Source of the DNA: Betaproteobacteria bacterium | GTDB lineage: Bacteria; Pseudomonadota; Gammaproteobacteria; Burkholderiales; Burkholderiaceae_C | Length of the DNA stretch: 64,000 nucleotides | Direction: 5' to 3' | Assembly: GCA_016716535.1 (NCBI GenBank) | Contig: JADJWD010000002.1 | Location: 186,001 to 250,000 of the forward strand | Shown: positions 18,410 through 27,950 of the stretch, piece by piece | Position numbering within the stretch: the stretch's first letter is position 1 | Layout: each line of letters starts with the position of its first letter | Notes under the pieces: model-generated | Told to the model about the DNA's origin: nothing | The model's database searches: none | Seen by the model: only the letters and a program-made list of their open reading frames with translations | Program-made: the position numbers and the translations under genes

Positions 18410-19257
18410 GCCGCATCTCTGGCGTTCTTCGCGCGTTGCAGGCTCGGGGGCGCCGCGCGCTGATCCCCTACGTCACCGCCGGCGATCCCTTCGCCGATGT
18501 GACGCCGGCCGTGATGCGCGCGCTCGTCGAGGGCGGCGCCGACGTCATCGAGCTCGGCGTGCCGTTCTCCGACCCGATGGCCGACGGCCCGGTGATCCAG
18601 AAGGCCGGCGAGCGCGCGCTGGCGCGCGGCATCGGCCTCGCGCAGGTGCTGGCGATGGTGCGCGAGTTCCGCACCGGCGACGGCGAGACGCCGGTCGTGC
18701 TGATGGGCTATGCGAACCCGGTCGAGCGCTACGACCAGCGCCGCGGCAGCGGGGCCTTCGTGCGCGATGCGGCCGCCGCGGGCGTCGATGGCGTGCTCGT
18801 CGTCGACTACCCGCCCGAGGAATGCGAGGCCTTCGCCGCGCAACTCAAGGCCGCGGGGCTGGACCTCATCTTCCTCCTGGCGCCGACCTCGACCGAAGAG
18901 CGCATGCGCGAGGTCGGCCGCATCGCCAGCGGCTACGTCTACTACGTCGCGCTGCGCGGCGTCACCGGCGCCGGGCATCTGGACGCCGGCGCGGTGGCCG
19001 AGATGCTGCCGCGCATCCGCCGGCACGTGCGCGTGCCGGTCGGCGTCGGTTTCGGCATCCGGGATGCGGCCAGCGCGCAGGCCGTCGGCCGCAGCGCCGA
19101 CGCGGTGGTCATCGGCACGCGGCTCGTGCAGATCCTGGAAGGCGAGTCGCGCGACAATGCACCTTCCGCCGCGCGCGCCTTCATGGCCGAGATCCGCGCC
19201 GCGCTCGACGCCCTGCCTGCATCCGAATCCGTCGCACCTTCTGGAGCCTCCCGATGA
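18406..19257 (+). CDS. trpA: Tryptophan synthase alpha chain
   Basis: TrpA, 283 residues, a TIM barrel that cleaves indole-3-glycerol phosphate to indole. The catalytic Glu is in ADVIELGVPFSDPMADGPVIQ (about residues 45-65) with the Asp in VVDYPPEE. The glycine phosphate-binding loop GVGFGIRD is near 215. The start overlaps trpB and its stop overlaps accD, both as ATGA, so trpB, trpA and accD are translationally coupled. Confidence 0.97.
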
Positions 19258-20126
19258 GCTGGTTGGAAAAGCTGCTGCCGCCCAAGATCCAGCAAACCGA
19301 TCCCGAGCAGCGCCGGGCGGTGCCCGAGGGCTTGTGGATCAAGTGCCCGAGCTGCGAGACGGTGCTGTACAAGACCGACCTCGAGAAGAACCTCAACGTC
19401 TGCCCCAAGTGCGACCACCACCACCGCATCGGTGCGCGCGCGCGGCTCGATGCCTTCCTCGACCCCGAAGGGCGCTGGGAGATCGGCCAGGAGGTGATGC
19501 CGGTCGACGCGCTGAAGTTCAAGGACAGCAAGAAGTACCCGCAGCGCCTGAAGGACGCGCTCGAGGCGACCGGCGAGACCGATGCGCTTGTCGTCGTCGG
19601 CGGCGCGGTGATGAGCGTGCCGGTGGTGGCCGCGTGCTTCGAGTTCGACTTCATGGGCGGCAGCATGGGCAGCGTCGTCGGCGAGCGCTTCGTGCGCGGC
19701 GTCGAGGCGGCGCTCGAGCAGAAGGTGCCGTTCGTCAGCTTCGCGTCCACCGGCGGCGCGCGCATGCAGGAGGGGCTCTTGAGCCTGCTGCAGATGGCCA
19801 AGACGAACGCCGCGCTGACGCTCCTGGCCAAGGCGCGGCTGCCGTACATCAGCGTGCTCACCGACCCGACGATGGGCGGCGTGTCGGCGAGCTTCGCGTT
19901 CGTCGGCGATGTCGTCATCGCCGAGCCGCGCGCGTTGGTCGGCTTCGCGGGCCCGCGCGTCATCGAGAACACCGTGCGCGAGAAGCTGCCCGAGGGTTTC
20001 CAGCGCAGCGAGTTCCTGCTCGAGAAGGGCGCGCTCGACATGATCTGCGACCGCCGGCAGCTGCGCTCGACGATCGCCAACGTCCTGGCGATGCTGCAGC
20101 GGCAGAGCGCCGACGCGGTAGCTTGA
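19254..20126 (+). CDS. accD: Acetyl-CoA carboxylase carboxyltransferase subunit beta
   Basis: AccD, 290 residues. It carries the N-terminal zinc finger (CPSCETVLY, then NVCPKCDHH) that binds mRNA and acetyl-CoA carboxylase substrates in E. coli, and the crotonase-like carboxyltransferase core with GGARMQEG and the DPTMGGVSASFA segment. It forms the carboxyltransferase of fatty acid synthesis with AccA, which is not in this window. Its start overlaps the trpA stop by four bases. A 97-base gap separates it from folC. Confidence 0.97.
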   Translation: MSWLEKLLPPKIQQTDPEQRRAVPEGLWIKCPSCETVLYKTDLEKNLNVCPKCDHHHRIGARARLDAFLDPEGRWEIGQEVMPVDALKFKDSKKYPQRLKDALEATGETDALVVVGGAVMSVPVVAACFEFDFMGGSMGSVVGERFVRGVEAALEQKVPFVSFASTGGARMQEGLLSLLQMAKTNAALTLLAKARLPYISVLTDPTMGGVSASFAFVGDVVIAEPRALVGFAGPRVIENTVREKLPEGFQRSEFLLEKGALDMICDRRQLRSTIANVLAMLQRQSADAVA

Positions 20127-20223
20127 ACTGGGCCGTTAGGGCGATCCGCCTCGTTCGGCTCGTCCGGCGCGTTCGGCGCGCTGCGGCCCGCTTCCCGGGC
20201 CCCTGCCCACTGCCCTTGCCCCG

Positions 20224-21579
20224 ATGACCGCCCCGACCACGCTCGAGGCCTGGCTCGCGCAATGCGAGCGCCTGCACACCAAGTCAGGCGACACCGACCT
20301 GGCGCGCGTCGCCGCGGTGTGGGCGCGGCTGGAGCGGCGCTTCACGATGCCGGTCATCACGGTGGCCGGCACCAACGGCAAGGGCTCGACCTGCGCGATG
20401 CTCGAGGCGATCGCCCGCCAGGCCGGGTACCGCACGGGGCTGTACACGTCGCCGCACCTCGTGCGCTTCGAGGAGCGCTGCCGCGTCGACGGCGTGCCGC
20501 TGCCGGCTGCGGCGCTGCTGCCGCACTTCGCGGCCGTCGACGCAGTGCGCGGCGACACGCCGCTGACCTGGTTCGAGTTCACGACGCTTGTCATCCTCTC
20601 GGCGCTGGCCGAGGCGGCGCCCGATGTCGTGATCCTCGAGATCGGCCTCGGCGGCCGGCTCGATGCGGTCAACATCATCGACGCCGACTGCGCGGTCATC
20701 GCGACGATCGACCTCGACCACATGGAACTCCTCGGCCCCGACCGCGAGAGCATCGGCTGGGAAAAGGCGCACGTGATGCGCAGCGGCCGGCCGGCGGTCG
20801 TCGGCGACCCGAACCCGCCGCAGCGGCTGCTGGACTACGCCACGGCGATCGGCGCCGATCTGCGGCTGCTGGGCCGCGACTTCCACTTCACCGGCGACCG
20901 CCAGCAGTGGAACTGGAGCGGCCGCCAGCAGCGCTTCGCCGGCCTCGCGTACCCGGCGCTGCGCGGTGCGAACCAGCTCTTCAACGCCGCCGGTGTGCTG
21001 GCCGCGTTCGAGACGCTGCGCGAGCGGCTGCCGGTCAATGCGCAGGCGGTGCGCAATGGCCTCGCGCTCGTCGAGTTGCCCGGGCGCTTCCAGGTCGTGC
21101 CGGGCCGGCCGGCGCTGGTGCTCGACGTGGCGCACAACCCGCAGTCGGTGGCGATGCTGGCACGCAACCTCGACTCGATGGGCTTTTATCCGCGCACGCA
21201 CGCCGTATTCGGCGCGATGCGCGACAAGGCGATCGCCGAGTTCCTGCCGGCGATGCTGCCGTTGGTGGACACGTGGTACTGCACCGGTCTGCCGACGCCG
21301 CGCGCCGCCACGGCCGATGAACTGGCGCAGCAACTGCGCGCCGTGTTGTCAGCGCAGGAAGCTGGCGGCGGCCGTGTGCCGCGCGACGTGGCGGTGCACG
21401 CGCATGCCGACCCCGGCACGGCACTGCGCGCGGCGGTCGCCGGTGCGGACGCCGCCGATAGAATCGTTGTCTTCGGGTCGTTCTTCACCGTCGGTGGCGT
21501 GCTGAAGGAGGGCCTGCCCCGGCTCGATTCGCCGCACGGGGCGCCGGGCGAAATGGGCGCCACGAGCGCGCGCCGCTAA
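20224..21579 (+). CDS. folC: Bifunctional folylpolyglutamate synthase/dihydrofolate synthase
   Basis: FolC, 451 residues, a Mur-ligase family enzyme. The ATP loop is VAGTNGKGSTCAMLEAI near residue 47, followed by TSPHLVRFEERCRV and the IGLGGRLDAVN motif. The C-terminal domain starts near LPGRFQVV, with LDVAHNP. It adds glutamate to dihydropteroate and to folates. Its place between accD and a SPOR-domain gene follows the conserved accD-folC-dedD-cvpA-purF order. Confidence 0.96.
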   Translation: MTAPTTLEAWLAQCERLHTKSGDTDLARVAAVWARLERRFTMPVITVAGTNGKGSTCAMLEAIARQAGYRTGLYTSPHLVRFEERCRVDGVPLPAAALLPHFAAVDAVRGDTPLTWFEFTTLVILSALAEAAPDVVILEIGLGGRLDAVNIIDADCAVIATIDLDHMELLGPDRESIGWEKAHVMRSGRPAVVGDPNPPQRLLDYATAIGADLRLLGRDFHFTGDRQQWNWSGRQQRFAGLAYPALRGANQLFNAAGVLAAFETLRERLPVNAQAVRNGLALVELPGRFQVVPGRPALVLDVAHNPQSVAMLARNLDSMGFYPRTHAVFGAMRDKAIAEFLPAMLPLVDTWYCTGLPTPRAATADELAQQLRAVLSAQEAGGGRVPRDVAVHAHADPGTALRAAVAGADAADRIVVFGSFFTVGGVLKEGLPRLDSPHGAPGEMGATSARR

Positions 21580-21632
21580 GACTTCGAGAAGCGGCGACGT
21601 CGAGCCAAGCCCGGCCGCTTCACCTCCAGCGC

Positions 21633-22523
21633 ATGCGCCTGCCCTTCCAGCGAGATCGTCAGACCCCGGCCCGCGGCGCGCTCGCCGGCGAGGGCAGCGA
21701 CGACGCGCTGGCTGCGGCGCGCGTGTCGGCGCGCCGGCGGCTCATCGGCGCGGCGATCCTGCTGGCGATCGGCGTGGCCGGCTTCCCGCTGCTGTTCGAG
21801 ACGCAACCGCGGCCGCTGCCATCGAACCTGCCGATCGTGACGGCGCAGAACGAGGTGTCGCGGTCTTCGGCCGCGGTGCGCCCGTCGCCGAGGGGCGAAG
21901 CGGACGGCCAGACCGCAGCCGCGCCGCCGCCGCGGGGTGGCGACGCCGAACCCGCGCCGGCCACGAAGCCGATGGCGGCCGCCGAGCCGGCTTCGGCGCC
22001 AACCTCGTCAAAGCCTGTGCCTGCGCCTGTGCCTGCGCCTGCGCCCGGGTCGGCCGCCGCGCCGGCGAGCGCCGCAGGCGCCTCCCCGGCCGCACGCACG
22101 GCAGCGGCCGCGCCTGCGGCGTCGGGGCCGACCAGTGCGCGGGCTACCGCGGCGGCAACGCCAGCGTCATCGGCGCCGCCAGCGCGTGCCACCACGCCCA
22201 CGCCCGCGCCGCCGGCCACGACCACCGCCACGGCCCGCGCCGACACCCGACCCTCGCCGCCGCCCAAACCCCCGCCCGATGCCGCCGCAGCCGAGGGCCG
22301 CTTCGTCGTCCAGGTCGGCGCCTACTCCGACGCCGGCACGCTGCGCGACACGCGCCAGAAGGTCGAAAAGCTCGGCCTGAAGACGTACACGCAAGTCATC
22401 GAAGGCGATGCCGGCCGCCGCACGCGCGTGCGCGTCGGCCCGTTCGCCACGCGCGCCGAGGCGCAGGCGGCGGCGGCCAAGCTGAAGGCCGCCGGCCTGC
22501 CGGCCAATCTGCTGACGCTGTGA
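21633..22523 (+). CDS. SPOR-domain membrane protein (DedD-like)
   Basis: A 296-residue protein with a cytoplasmic basic N-terminus and one transmembrane helix (RLIGAAILLAIGVAGFPLLF, about residues 35-54). A long Ala/Pro/Thr-rich periplasmic linker (about 85-215) leads to a C-terminal SPOR domain beginning GRFVVQVGAYSDAGTL and ending VGPFATRAEAQAAAAKLKAAG. SPOR domains bind denuded glycan strands at the division septum; in E. coli DedD helps cell constriction. It is 53 bases after folC and 19 before cvpA. Confidence 0.9.
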   Translation: MRLPFQRDRQTPARGALAGEGSDDALAAARVSARRRLIGAAILLAIGVAGFPLLFETQPRPLPSNLPIVTAQNEVSRSSAAVRPSPRGEADGQTAAAPPPRGGDAEPAPATKPMAAAEPASAPTSSKPVPAPVPAPAPGSAAAPASAAGASPAARTAAAAPAASGPTSARATAAATPASSAPPARATTPTPAPPATTTATARADTRPSPPPKPPPDAAAAEGRFVVQVGAYSDAGTLRDTRQKVEKLGLKTYTQVIEGDAGRRTRVRVGPFATRAEAQAAAAKLKAAGLPANLLTL

Positions 22524-22542
22524 CGAGGGCGCGCGCGCTTTG

Positions 22543-23061
22543 ATGACCGGCTGGCTGTCGCACTTCGAGTCGCTGGGCGTCCTCGACTGGCTCATCGTCG
22601 TCATCGGCGGCGTCTCGATCGTCGTCGGCCTCGTGCGCGGCTTCGTCTTCGAGTGCCTGTCGCTGGCCGGCTGGATCGTCGCCTGGTTCGGCGCGCAGTG
22701 GGTGGCGCCGGCGCTGGCGCCGCACCTGCCGGTCGGCGTGCCCGGCGGCGGGTTGAACCACGGCGTCGCGTTTGTCATCGCCTTCGTGCTGGCGCTCATC
22801 GTCTGGGCGCTGCTGTCGCGCCTCGTGCGCCTGGCGATCCAGGCCTCGCCGCTGTCGGTGGCCGACCGGCTGCTCGGCGGCGCCTTCGGCGCGGCGCGCG
22901 CGCTCGTGCTGCTGCTGGCGCTGGCCACCGTGGTGTCTCTCACGCCGGCGGCACAATCGGCGTCGTGGCGGGGCTCGGCCGGCGCGCGCGGGCTGACGCA
23001 GTTGCTCCTGGCGCTCAAGCCCCTGCTTCCCGAACCGGCGGCGCGGCTGCTGCCGGGCTGA
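22543..23061 (+). CDS. cvpA: CvpA family membrane protein
   Basis: A 172-residue protein with four predicted hydrophobic segments (about 12-31, 35-50, 70-92 and 104-128) and the family motifs DWLIVVIGGVSIVVGLVRGF and DRLLGGAFGAARALV. It is needed for colicin V production in E. coli and is linked to envelope function and purF expression; its biochemical role is unknown. The ATG at 22543 is preferred; a TTG directly in front also starts the frame. It is followed by purF, the classical cvpA-purF pair. Confidence 0.93.
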   Translation: MTGWLSHFESLGVLDWLIVVIGGVSIVVGLVRGFVFECLSLAGWIVAWFGAQWVAPALAPHLPVGVPGGGLNHGVAFVIAFVLALIVWALLSRLVRLAIQASPLSVADRLLGGAFGAARALVLLLALATVVSLTPAAQSASWRGSAGARGLTQLLLALKPLLPEPAARLLPG

Positions 23062-23121
23062 TCCTCGCGTGATCCCGGGCGCGCCGCGCCCTTGCGCTCC
23101 CACTCCTTTGCGACCCCCACC

Positions 23122-24642
23122 ATGTGCGGCATCGTCGGCGTTCTCTCCAAGGCGCCCGTCAACCAGCTGATCTACGACGCGCTGCTGCTGTTGCAGCACC
23201 GCGGCCAGGACGCCGCCGGCATCGTCACGATGACCGGCACGAAGTGCTTCATGCACAAGGCGCGCGGCATGGTGCGCGACGTGTTCCGCACGCGCAACAT
23301 GCGCGCGCTGCCGGGCCACGTGGGCCTTGGCCAGGTGCGCTACCCGACGGCCGGCAACGCCTACAGCGAAGAGGAGGCGCAGCCCTTCTACGTCAACGCG
23401 CCGTACGGCATCGTGCTCGTGCACAACGGCAACCTGACGAACGCGACGGCGCTGAAGGCGGAGCTGTTCGAAGTCGACCGCCGGCACATCAACACCGAGA
23501 GCGACACCGAGGTGCTGATCAACGTGCTCGCGCACGAGCTCGAGCTGGCCGCGCGCGACCTGCCGCTCGAGCCGGCGCAGGTGTTCGCCGCCGTGTCGGC
23601 GGTGCACCGGCGCGTCAAGGGCTCGTACGCGGTCATCGCGCTCATTGCCGGGCACGGGCTGCTCGCGTTTCGCGACCCGTTCGGCATCCGGCCGTTGTGC
23701 TTCGGCCGCGGCGAAGGCGGCGACGTGATGGTGGCCAGCGAGTCGGTGGCGCTCGAAGGCACCGGCCACCCCCTCGAACGTGACCTCGCGCCGGGCGAGG
23801 CGGTGTTCATCGACCTCGCTGGCGGCGTGCACGCGCGCCAATGCGCCGAGAAGCCGAGCCTGAACCCGTGCATGTTCGAGTACGTGTACCTCGCGCGGCC
23901 CGACTCGGTGCTCGACGGCATCAGCGTCTACCAGGCGCGGCTGAACCTCGGCGAGACACTGGCGCAGCGCGTCATCTCGACGATGCCGCCGTCGGAGATC
24001 GACGTCGTGATCCCGATCCCCGAATCGAGCCGCCCGAGCGCGATGCAGCTCGCCTGGCGCATCGGCAAGCCGTACCGCGAGGGCTTCGTGAAGAACCGCT
24101 ACGTCGGGCGCACGTTCATCATGCCCGGCCAGGCCGTGCGCAAGCGCAGCGTGCGGCAGAAGCTCAACGCCATCGGCGTCGAGTTCAAGGGCCGCAACGT
24201 GCTGCTCGTCGACGACAGCATCGTGCGCGGCACGACGAGCAAGGAGATCGTGCAGATGGCGCGCGAGGCAGGCGCGCGCAAGGTCTACATGGCCTCGGCC
24301 GCGCCGCCGGTGCGCCACCCCAACGTCTACGGCATCGACATGCCCAGCCGCGGCGAGCTGATCGCCGCCGGCCGCAGCATCGAGGAGGTGCGCGCCTTCA
24401 TCGGCGCCGACGCGCTGATCTACCAGGACGTGGAGGCGATGAAGCGCGTCGTGCATGCGCTGAACCCGAAGCTCGCCGGCTTCGAGGCGAGCTGCTTCGA
24501 CGGCCGCTACATCACCGGCGACATCAGCGAGGCCGACTTCGCCGCCATCGAACAACAGCGGCGCAGCCAGCCCGAGGGCGACGAGGGCGCTGTAGAGCGC
24601 ACGCGCCTGGCGCTGCAAGGCGCCGCCGAGGAAAGAGCATGA
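23122..24642 (+). CDS. purF: Amidophosphoribosyltransferase
   Basis: PurF, 506 residues, first committed step of purine synthesis (PRPP plus glutamine to phosphoribosylamine). The start MCGIVGVLS leaves Cys as the N-terminal nucleophile of the Ntn glutaminase domain, which fixes the start at 23122 rather than 23092. The PRPP-binding loop is VLLVDDSIVRGTTSKEI near 364. The C-terminal extension is typical of proteobacteria. Its stop overlaps the metZ start as ATGA. Confidence 0.97.
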   Translation: MCGIVGVLSKAPVNQLIYDALLLLQHRGQDAAGIVTMTGTKCFMHKARGMVRDVFRTRNMRALPGHVGLGQVRYPTAGNAYSEEEAQPFYVNAPYGIVLVHNGNLTNATALKAELFEVDRRHINTESDTEVLINVLAHELELAARDLPLEPAQVFAAVSAVHRRVKGSYAVIALIAGHGLLAFRDPFGIRPLCFGRGEGGDVMVASESVALEGTGHPLERDLAPGEAVFIDLAGGVHARQCAEKPSLNPCMFEYVYLARPDSVLDGISVYQARLNLGETLAQRVISTMPPSEIDVVIPIPESSRPSAMQLAWRIGKPYREGFVKNRYVGRTFIMPGQAVRKRSVRQKLNAIGVEFKGRNVLLVDDSIVRGTTSKEIVQMAREAGARKVYMASAAPPVRHPNVYGIDMPSRGELIAAGRSIEEVRAFIGADALIYQDVEAMKRVVHALNPKLAGFEASCFDGRYITGDISEADFAAIEQQRRSQPEGDEGAVERTRLALQGAAEERA

Positions 24643-25853
24643 CGATCCCCCGCGTCGACCTGCCCGCCGATGCGCGGCTCGAAACGCTGGCCGTGCGCGA
24701 GGGGCTGCCCCCCTCGCCGTGGGGCGAGAACAGCGAGGCGCTGTTCGTCACCAGCAGCTTCGTGCACCCCGACGCGGCCACCGCGGCGCGGCGCTTCGCC
24801 AACGAGGAAGAGGCGTTCGTCTACGGGCGCTTCTCGAACCCGACGGTGACGATGATGGAGCGTCGCCTGGCGGCGCTGGAGGGCACCGAGGCGTGCATCG
24901 GCACCGCCAGCGGCATGGCGGCGATCCTGATGCTGGTGCTGGGCCTGCTGAAGAGCGGCGACCACGTTGTCTGCTCGCAAAGTGTGTTCGGCACGACGAT
25001 TCGCCTGTTCACCGACTTCGCGCGCTTCGGGCTCGAGACAACGTTCGTGCCGCAGGCCGACGTCGACGCCTGGCGGCGCGCGATGCGGCCGAACACGAAG
25101 CTGCTCTTCGCCGAGACGCCGAGCAACCCGCTGACCGAGGTCTGCGACATCGCGGCGCTGGCCGAGATCGCGCATGCCGGTGGCGCGCAGCTCGTCGTCG
25201 ACAACTGCTTTTGCTCGCCGGCGCTGCAGCGGCCGGTGTCGCTGGGCGCCGACATCGTCATGCACTCGGGCACCAAGTACCTCGACGGCCAGGGCCGCGT
25301 CGTCGCCGGCGCGCTGTGCGGCCGCGACGAGGTGGTGGCGCAGAAGTTCGTGCCGGTGATGCGCACGATGGGGCTGACGCTGTCGCCGTTCAACGCCTGG
25401 GTGGTGTTGAAGGGCATGGAGACGCTGGCGATCCGCATGCGCGCGCAGAGCGAGCGCGCGTTTGCGCTGGCGCAGTGGCTCGAAGCGCAGCCGGGCGTCG
25501 AGCGCGTCTACCACCCGAGCCTGCCTTCGCACCCGCAGCACCGGCTGGCGATGGCGCAGCAGGGGGGCGTCGGCGGTGCCGTTGTTTCTTTCGTGGTGAA
25601 CGGAGGACAGGGCGGCCGCGAAGCGGCGTTTGCCGTCATCGACGCGACGCGCGTGTGCTCGATCACGACGAACCTCGGCGACACGAAGACGACGATCAGC
25701 CATCCGGCGAGCACCTCGCACGGCCGCCTCACCGAAGAGCAGCGGCAGGCCGCCGGCATCGTGCAGGGCATGGTGCGGCTGGCCGTGGGTCTCGAGGACC
25801 TCGAGGACCTGAAGGCCGACCTTTCTCGCGGCCTGGCGATCTTGAAGCGATGA
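24639..25853 (+). CDS. metZ: O-succinylhomoserine sulfhydrylase
   Basis: MetZ, 404 residues, a PLP enzyme of the Cys/Met metabolism family that makes homocysteine from O-succinylhomoserine and sulfide. The PLP lysine is in MHSGTKYLDGQGR near 214, and YGRFSNPTV near 63 contacts the phosphate. The choice of MetZ over MetB or MetY rests on the conserved purF-metZ neighbourhood and overall form; acyl-donor specificity is not proven. It overlaps purF at the start and gltX at the end, both as ATGA. Confidence 0.92.
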   Translation: MTIPRVDLPADARLETLAVREGLPPSPWGENSEALFVTSSFVHPDAATAARRFANEEEAFVYGRFSNPTVTMMERRLAALEGTEACIGTASGMAAILMLVLGLLKSGDHVVCSQSVFGTTIRLFTDFARFGLETTFVPQADVDAWRRAMRPNTKLLFAETPSNPLTEVCDIAALAEIAHAGGAQLVVDNCFCSPALQRPVSLGADIVMHSGTKYLDGQGRVVAGALCGRDEVVAQKFVPVMRTMGLTLSPFNAWVVLKGMETLAIRMRAQSERAFALAQWLEAQPGVERVYHPSLPSHPQHRLAMAQQGGVGGAVVSFVVNGGQGGREAAFAVIDATRVCSITTNLGDTKTTISHPASTSHGRLTEEQRQAAGIVQGMVRLAVGLEDLEDLKADLSRGLAILKR

Positions 25854-27319
25854 CGGCGATGACAAAGCCCGCCGTCCGCACGCGCATCGCGCCTTCGCCC
25901 ACCGGCTTCCTGCACCTGGGCACGGCGCGCACGGCGCTGTACTCGTGGGCCTTCGCGCGCCACCACGGCGGCCAGTTCGTGCTGCGCATCGAGGACACCG
26001 ACGTCGAGCGCGAGACCGAAGGCGCGGTGCAGCAGATCATCGAGGCGATGCAGTGGCTGGGCCTCGACTACGACGAGGGCCCGATCCACCAGATGCAGCG
26101 TCTGGCGCGCTACCACGAGGTGGCCGAGCAGATGATCGCTGCCGGTACGGCCTACCGCTGCTGGTGCACGCCTGCCGAACTCGAGGCGATGCGCGAAGCG
26201 CAGCGCGCGCGCGGCGAGAAGACGCGCTACGACGGCCGCTGGCGCCCGGCGCCGGGCAAGGTGCTGCCGGTGCCGCCGGCGGGCGTGCGGCCGGTCGTGC
26301 GCTTCGCGAATCCGCCGAGCGGCGTCGTCACCTGGAACGACCTCGTGAAGGGGCCGATCAGCATCGCCAACGACGAGATCGACGATCTCGTGATCCTGCG
26401 CCCCGCGCCCGAGGGCGCGAGCGGCGACGCGGCGGCGTTCGGCATTCCGACCTACAACTTCGCCGTTGTCGTCGACGACATGGACATGCGTATCACGCAC
26501 GTCTACCGCGGCGACGAACACATCAACAACACGCCCTGGCAGATCAACATCTTCCGTGCGATTGCTGGCGCGAGTGCCGGTGCGAACGCCGTGCTGCCGC
26601 AATACGGCCACTGCCCGATCATCCTCGGCGACGACGGCCTGAAGCTGAGCAAGCGGCGCGGCGCGGTCAGCGTCACCGCCTACCGCGACAGCGGCTACCT
26701 GCCCGAGGCGATGCTGAACTACCTCGCGCGCCTGGGCTGGAGCCACGGCGACGACGAGCTCTTCGGCCGCGAGCAGATGGTGCAGTGGTTCGACGGCAGC
26801 CATCTTGCGAAGAGCCCGGCGCAATGGGACCCGGCCAAGCTCGCCTGGGTCAATGCGCACTACATCAAGCAGGCCGGCGATGCGCGGCTGGCGGCGCTGG
26901 TGCGCGACGAACTCGCGCGGCGCGGCCACGGCGAGGCGGCTGGCGACCTCGAACACCTCGCGCGCGCGGCGGCGCTGTTCAAGGACCGCTGCAGCACGGT
27001 CGTCGAACTCGCCGACTGGGTGTCGATGCTCTTCATGCCGGTGCGGCCTGCGGCCGCCGACCTCGCGACGCACGTCACCGAAGCCGTGCGGCCGGCGCTG
27101 CACACGCTGCGCGAGCGGCTCGCCGAGTTGCCGGCGTGGGACAAGGCCTCGATCGCCGACGCGATGAAGGTCACCCTCGCCGCACACAAGCTGAAGATGC
27201 CGCAACTCGCGCCGGCGGTGCGCGTGCTCGTCTGCGGGCGCGCGCAGACGCCGTCGATCGACGCGGTGCTGGCGCTCTTTTCGCGCCACACCGTGCTCTC
27301 GCGCCTGGCCGCGGCTTGA
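25850..27319 (+). CDS. gltX: Glutamyl-tRNA synthetase
   Basis: GltX, 489 residues from ATG 25850 (overlapping the metZ stop) or 486 from ATG 25859. The class I signatures are present: the HIGH equivalent in PSPTGFLHLGTARTAL and the KMSKS equivalent in LKLSKRRGA near 265. It charges tRNA-Glu, and a tRNA-Glu(TTC) gene lies 224 bases downstream. A terminator-like hairpin overlaps its last codons and ends the long biosynthetic block. Confidence 0.97.
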   Translation: MTAMTKPAVRTRIAPSPTGFLHLGTARTALYSWAFARHHGGQFVLRIEDTDVERETEGAVQQIIEAMQWLGLDYDEGPIHQMQRLARYHEVAEQMIAAGTAYRCWCTPAELEAMREAQRARGEKTRYDGRWRPAPGKVLPVPPAGVRPVVRFANPPSGVVTWNDLVKGPISIANDEIDDLVILRPAPEGASGDAAAFGIPTYNFAVVVDDMDMRITHVYRGDEHINNTPWQINIFRAIAGASAGANAVLPQYGHCPIILGDDGLKLSKRRGAVSVTAYRDSGYLPEAMLNYLARLGWSHGDDELFGREQMVQWFDGSHLAKSPAQWDPAKLAWVNAHYIKQAGDARLAALVRDELARRGHGEAAGDLEHLARAAALFKDRCSTVVELADWVSMLFMPVRPAAADLATHVTEAVRPALHTLRERLAELPAWDKASIADAMKVTLAAHKLKMPQLAPAVRVLVCGRAQTPSIDAVLALFSRHTVLSRLAAA

Positions 27320-27334
27320 GAGCCGCGTTTTCGT
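27310..27334 (+). terminator. Intrinsic terminator overlapping the end of gltX
   Basis: Perfect seven-base arms CGCGGCT (27310-27316) and AGCCGCG (27321-27327) around a TGAG loop, then TTTT (27328-27331). The gltX stop codon lies in the loop region. It also overlaps the -35 box proposed for the tRNA promoter. Confidence 0.6.
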
Positions 27335-27345
27335 TCGGCTATACT
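27316..27345 (+). promoter_or_regulatory. Putative sigma-70 promoter of the tRNA cluster
   Basis: TTGAGA at 27316-27321 and TATACT at 27340-27345, separated by 18 bases, about 65 bases before tRNA-Ala. The -35 box lies inside the gltX terminator hairpin and includes the gltX stop codon. Confidence 0.55.
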
Positions 27346-27416
27346 GCTGGACTCGCTTGAGCAGCGGCTTGGGCCTGATGCGAGCGCAGCGAAAACCATC
27401 GCAGCACTCGAGAGTC

Positions 27417-27492
<76 letters not shown>

Positions 27493-27542
27493 CCATCAGG
27501 CCTCGGTTGCGGTTCGAGTGAGAAGAGTTTCAAGAGCATCCG

Positions 27543-27618
27543 GTCCCCTTCGTCTAGAGGCCTAGGACACGACCCTTTCACGGTTGTAACAGGGGTTCGA
27601 ATCCCCTAGGGGACGCCA
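27543..27618 (+). tRNA. tRNA-Glu (anticodon TTC)
   Basis: Acceptor arms GTCCCCT (27543-27549) and AGGGGAC (27608-27614), anticodon stem CGACC/GGTTG with loop CTTTCAC (anticodon TTC), T loop GGTTCGAATCC, and an encoded CCA at 27616-27618. Confidence 0.97.
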
Positions 27619-27718
27619 ACCACCGACAAGTTGATTGGCAGCGTACAGAGTTCGACGAGCCTGGCTGTGCTCGCGACGCCTCGGTGACACGAGGCTTCGG
27701 CAAGGCAGCCACCGACGC

Positions 27719-27795
27719 GGAGCGGTAGTTCAGTTGGTCAGAATACCGGCCTGTCACGCCGGGGGTCGCGGGTTCGAGCCCCGTCCGCTCCGCCA
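27719..27795 (+). tRNA. tRNA-Asp (anticodon GTC)
   Basis: Acceptor arms GGAGCGG (27719-27725) and CCGCTCC (27785-27791), anticodon stem CCGGC/GCCGG with loop CTGTCAC (anticodon GTC), T loop GGTTCGAGCC and encoded CCA at 27793-27795. It is the last tRNA of the cluster before a strong terminator. Confidence 0.97.
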
Positions 27796-27806
27796 AGTAC
27801 TTCAGC

Positions 27807-27837
27807 AAACAGGGCGCCTTCGGGCGCCTTGTTTTTT
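27807..27837 (+). terminator. Strong rho-independent terminator of the tRNA cluster
   Basis: A 12-base stem (AAACAGGGCGCC with GGCGCCTTGTTT, one G-U pair) closed by a TTCG tetraloop and running into TTTTTT at 27832-27837. It is 11 bases after tRNA-Asp. Confidence 0.92.
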
Positions 27838-27950
27838 GCCCGCACGTTCGGCGAGGAATGCGCCCGGCAATGTGCCTGGCCTGGCCTCAAGGGCCCGCGT
27901 CGCGCGCCGATACGCAGCGAGCGACCTCCATGCGCCGCACCGGCCGGCAA

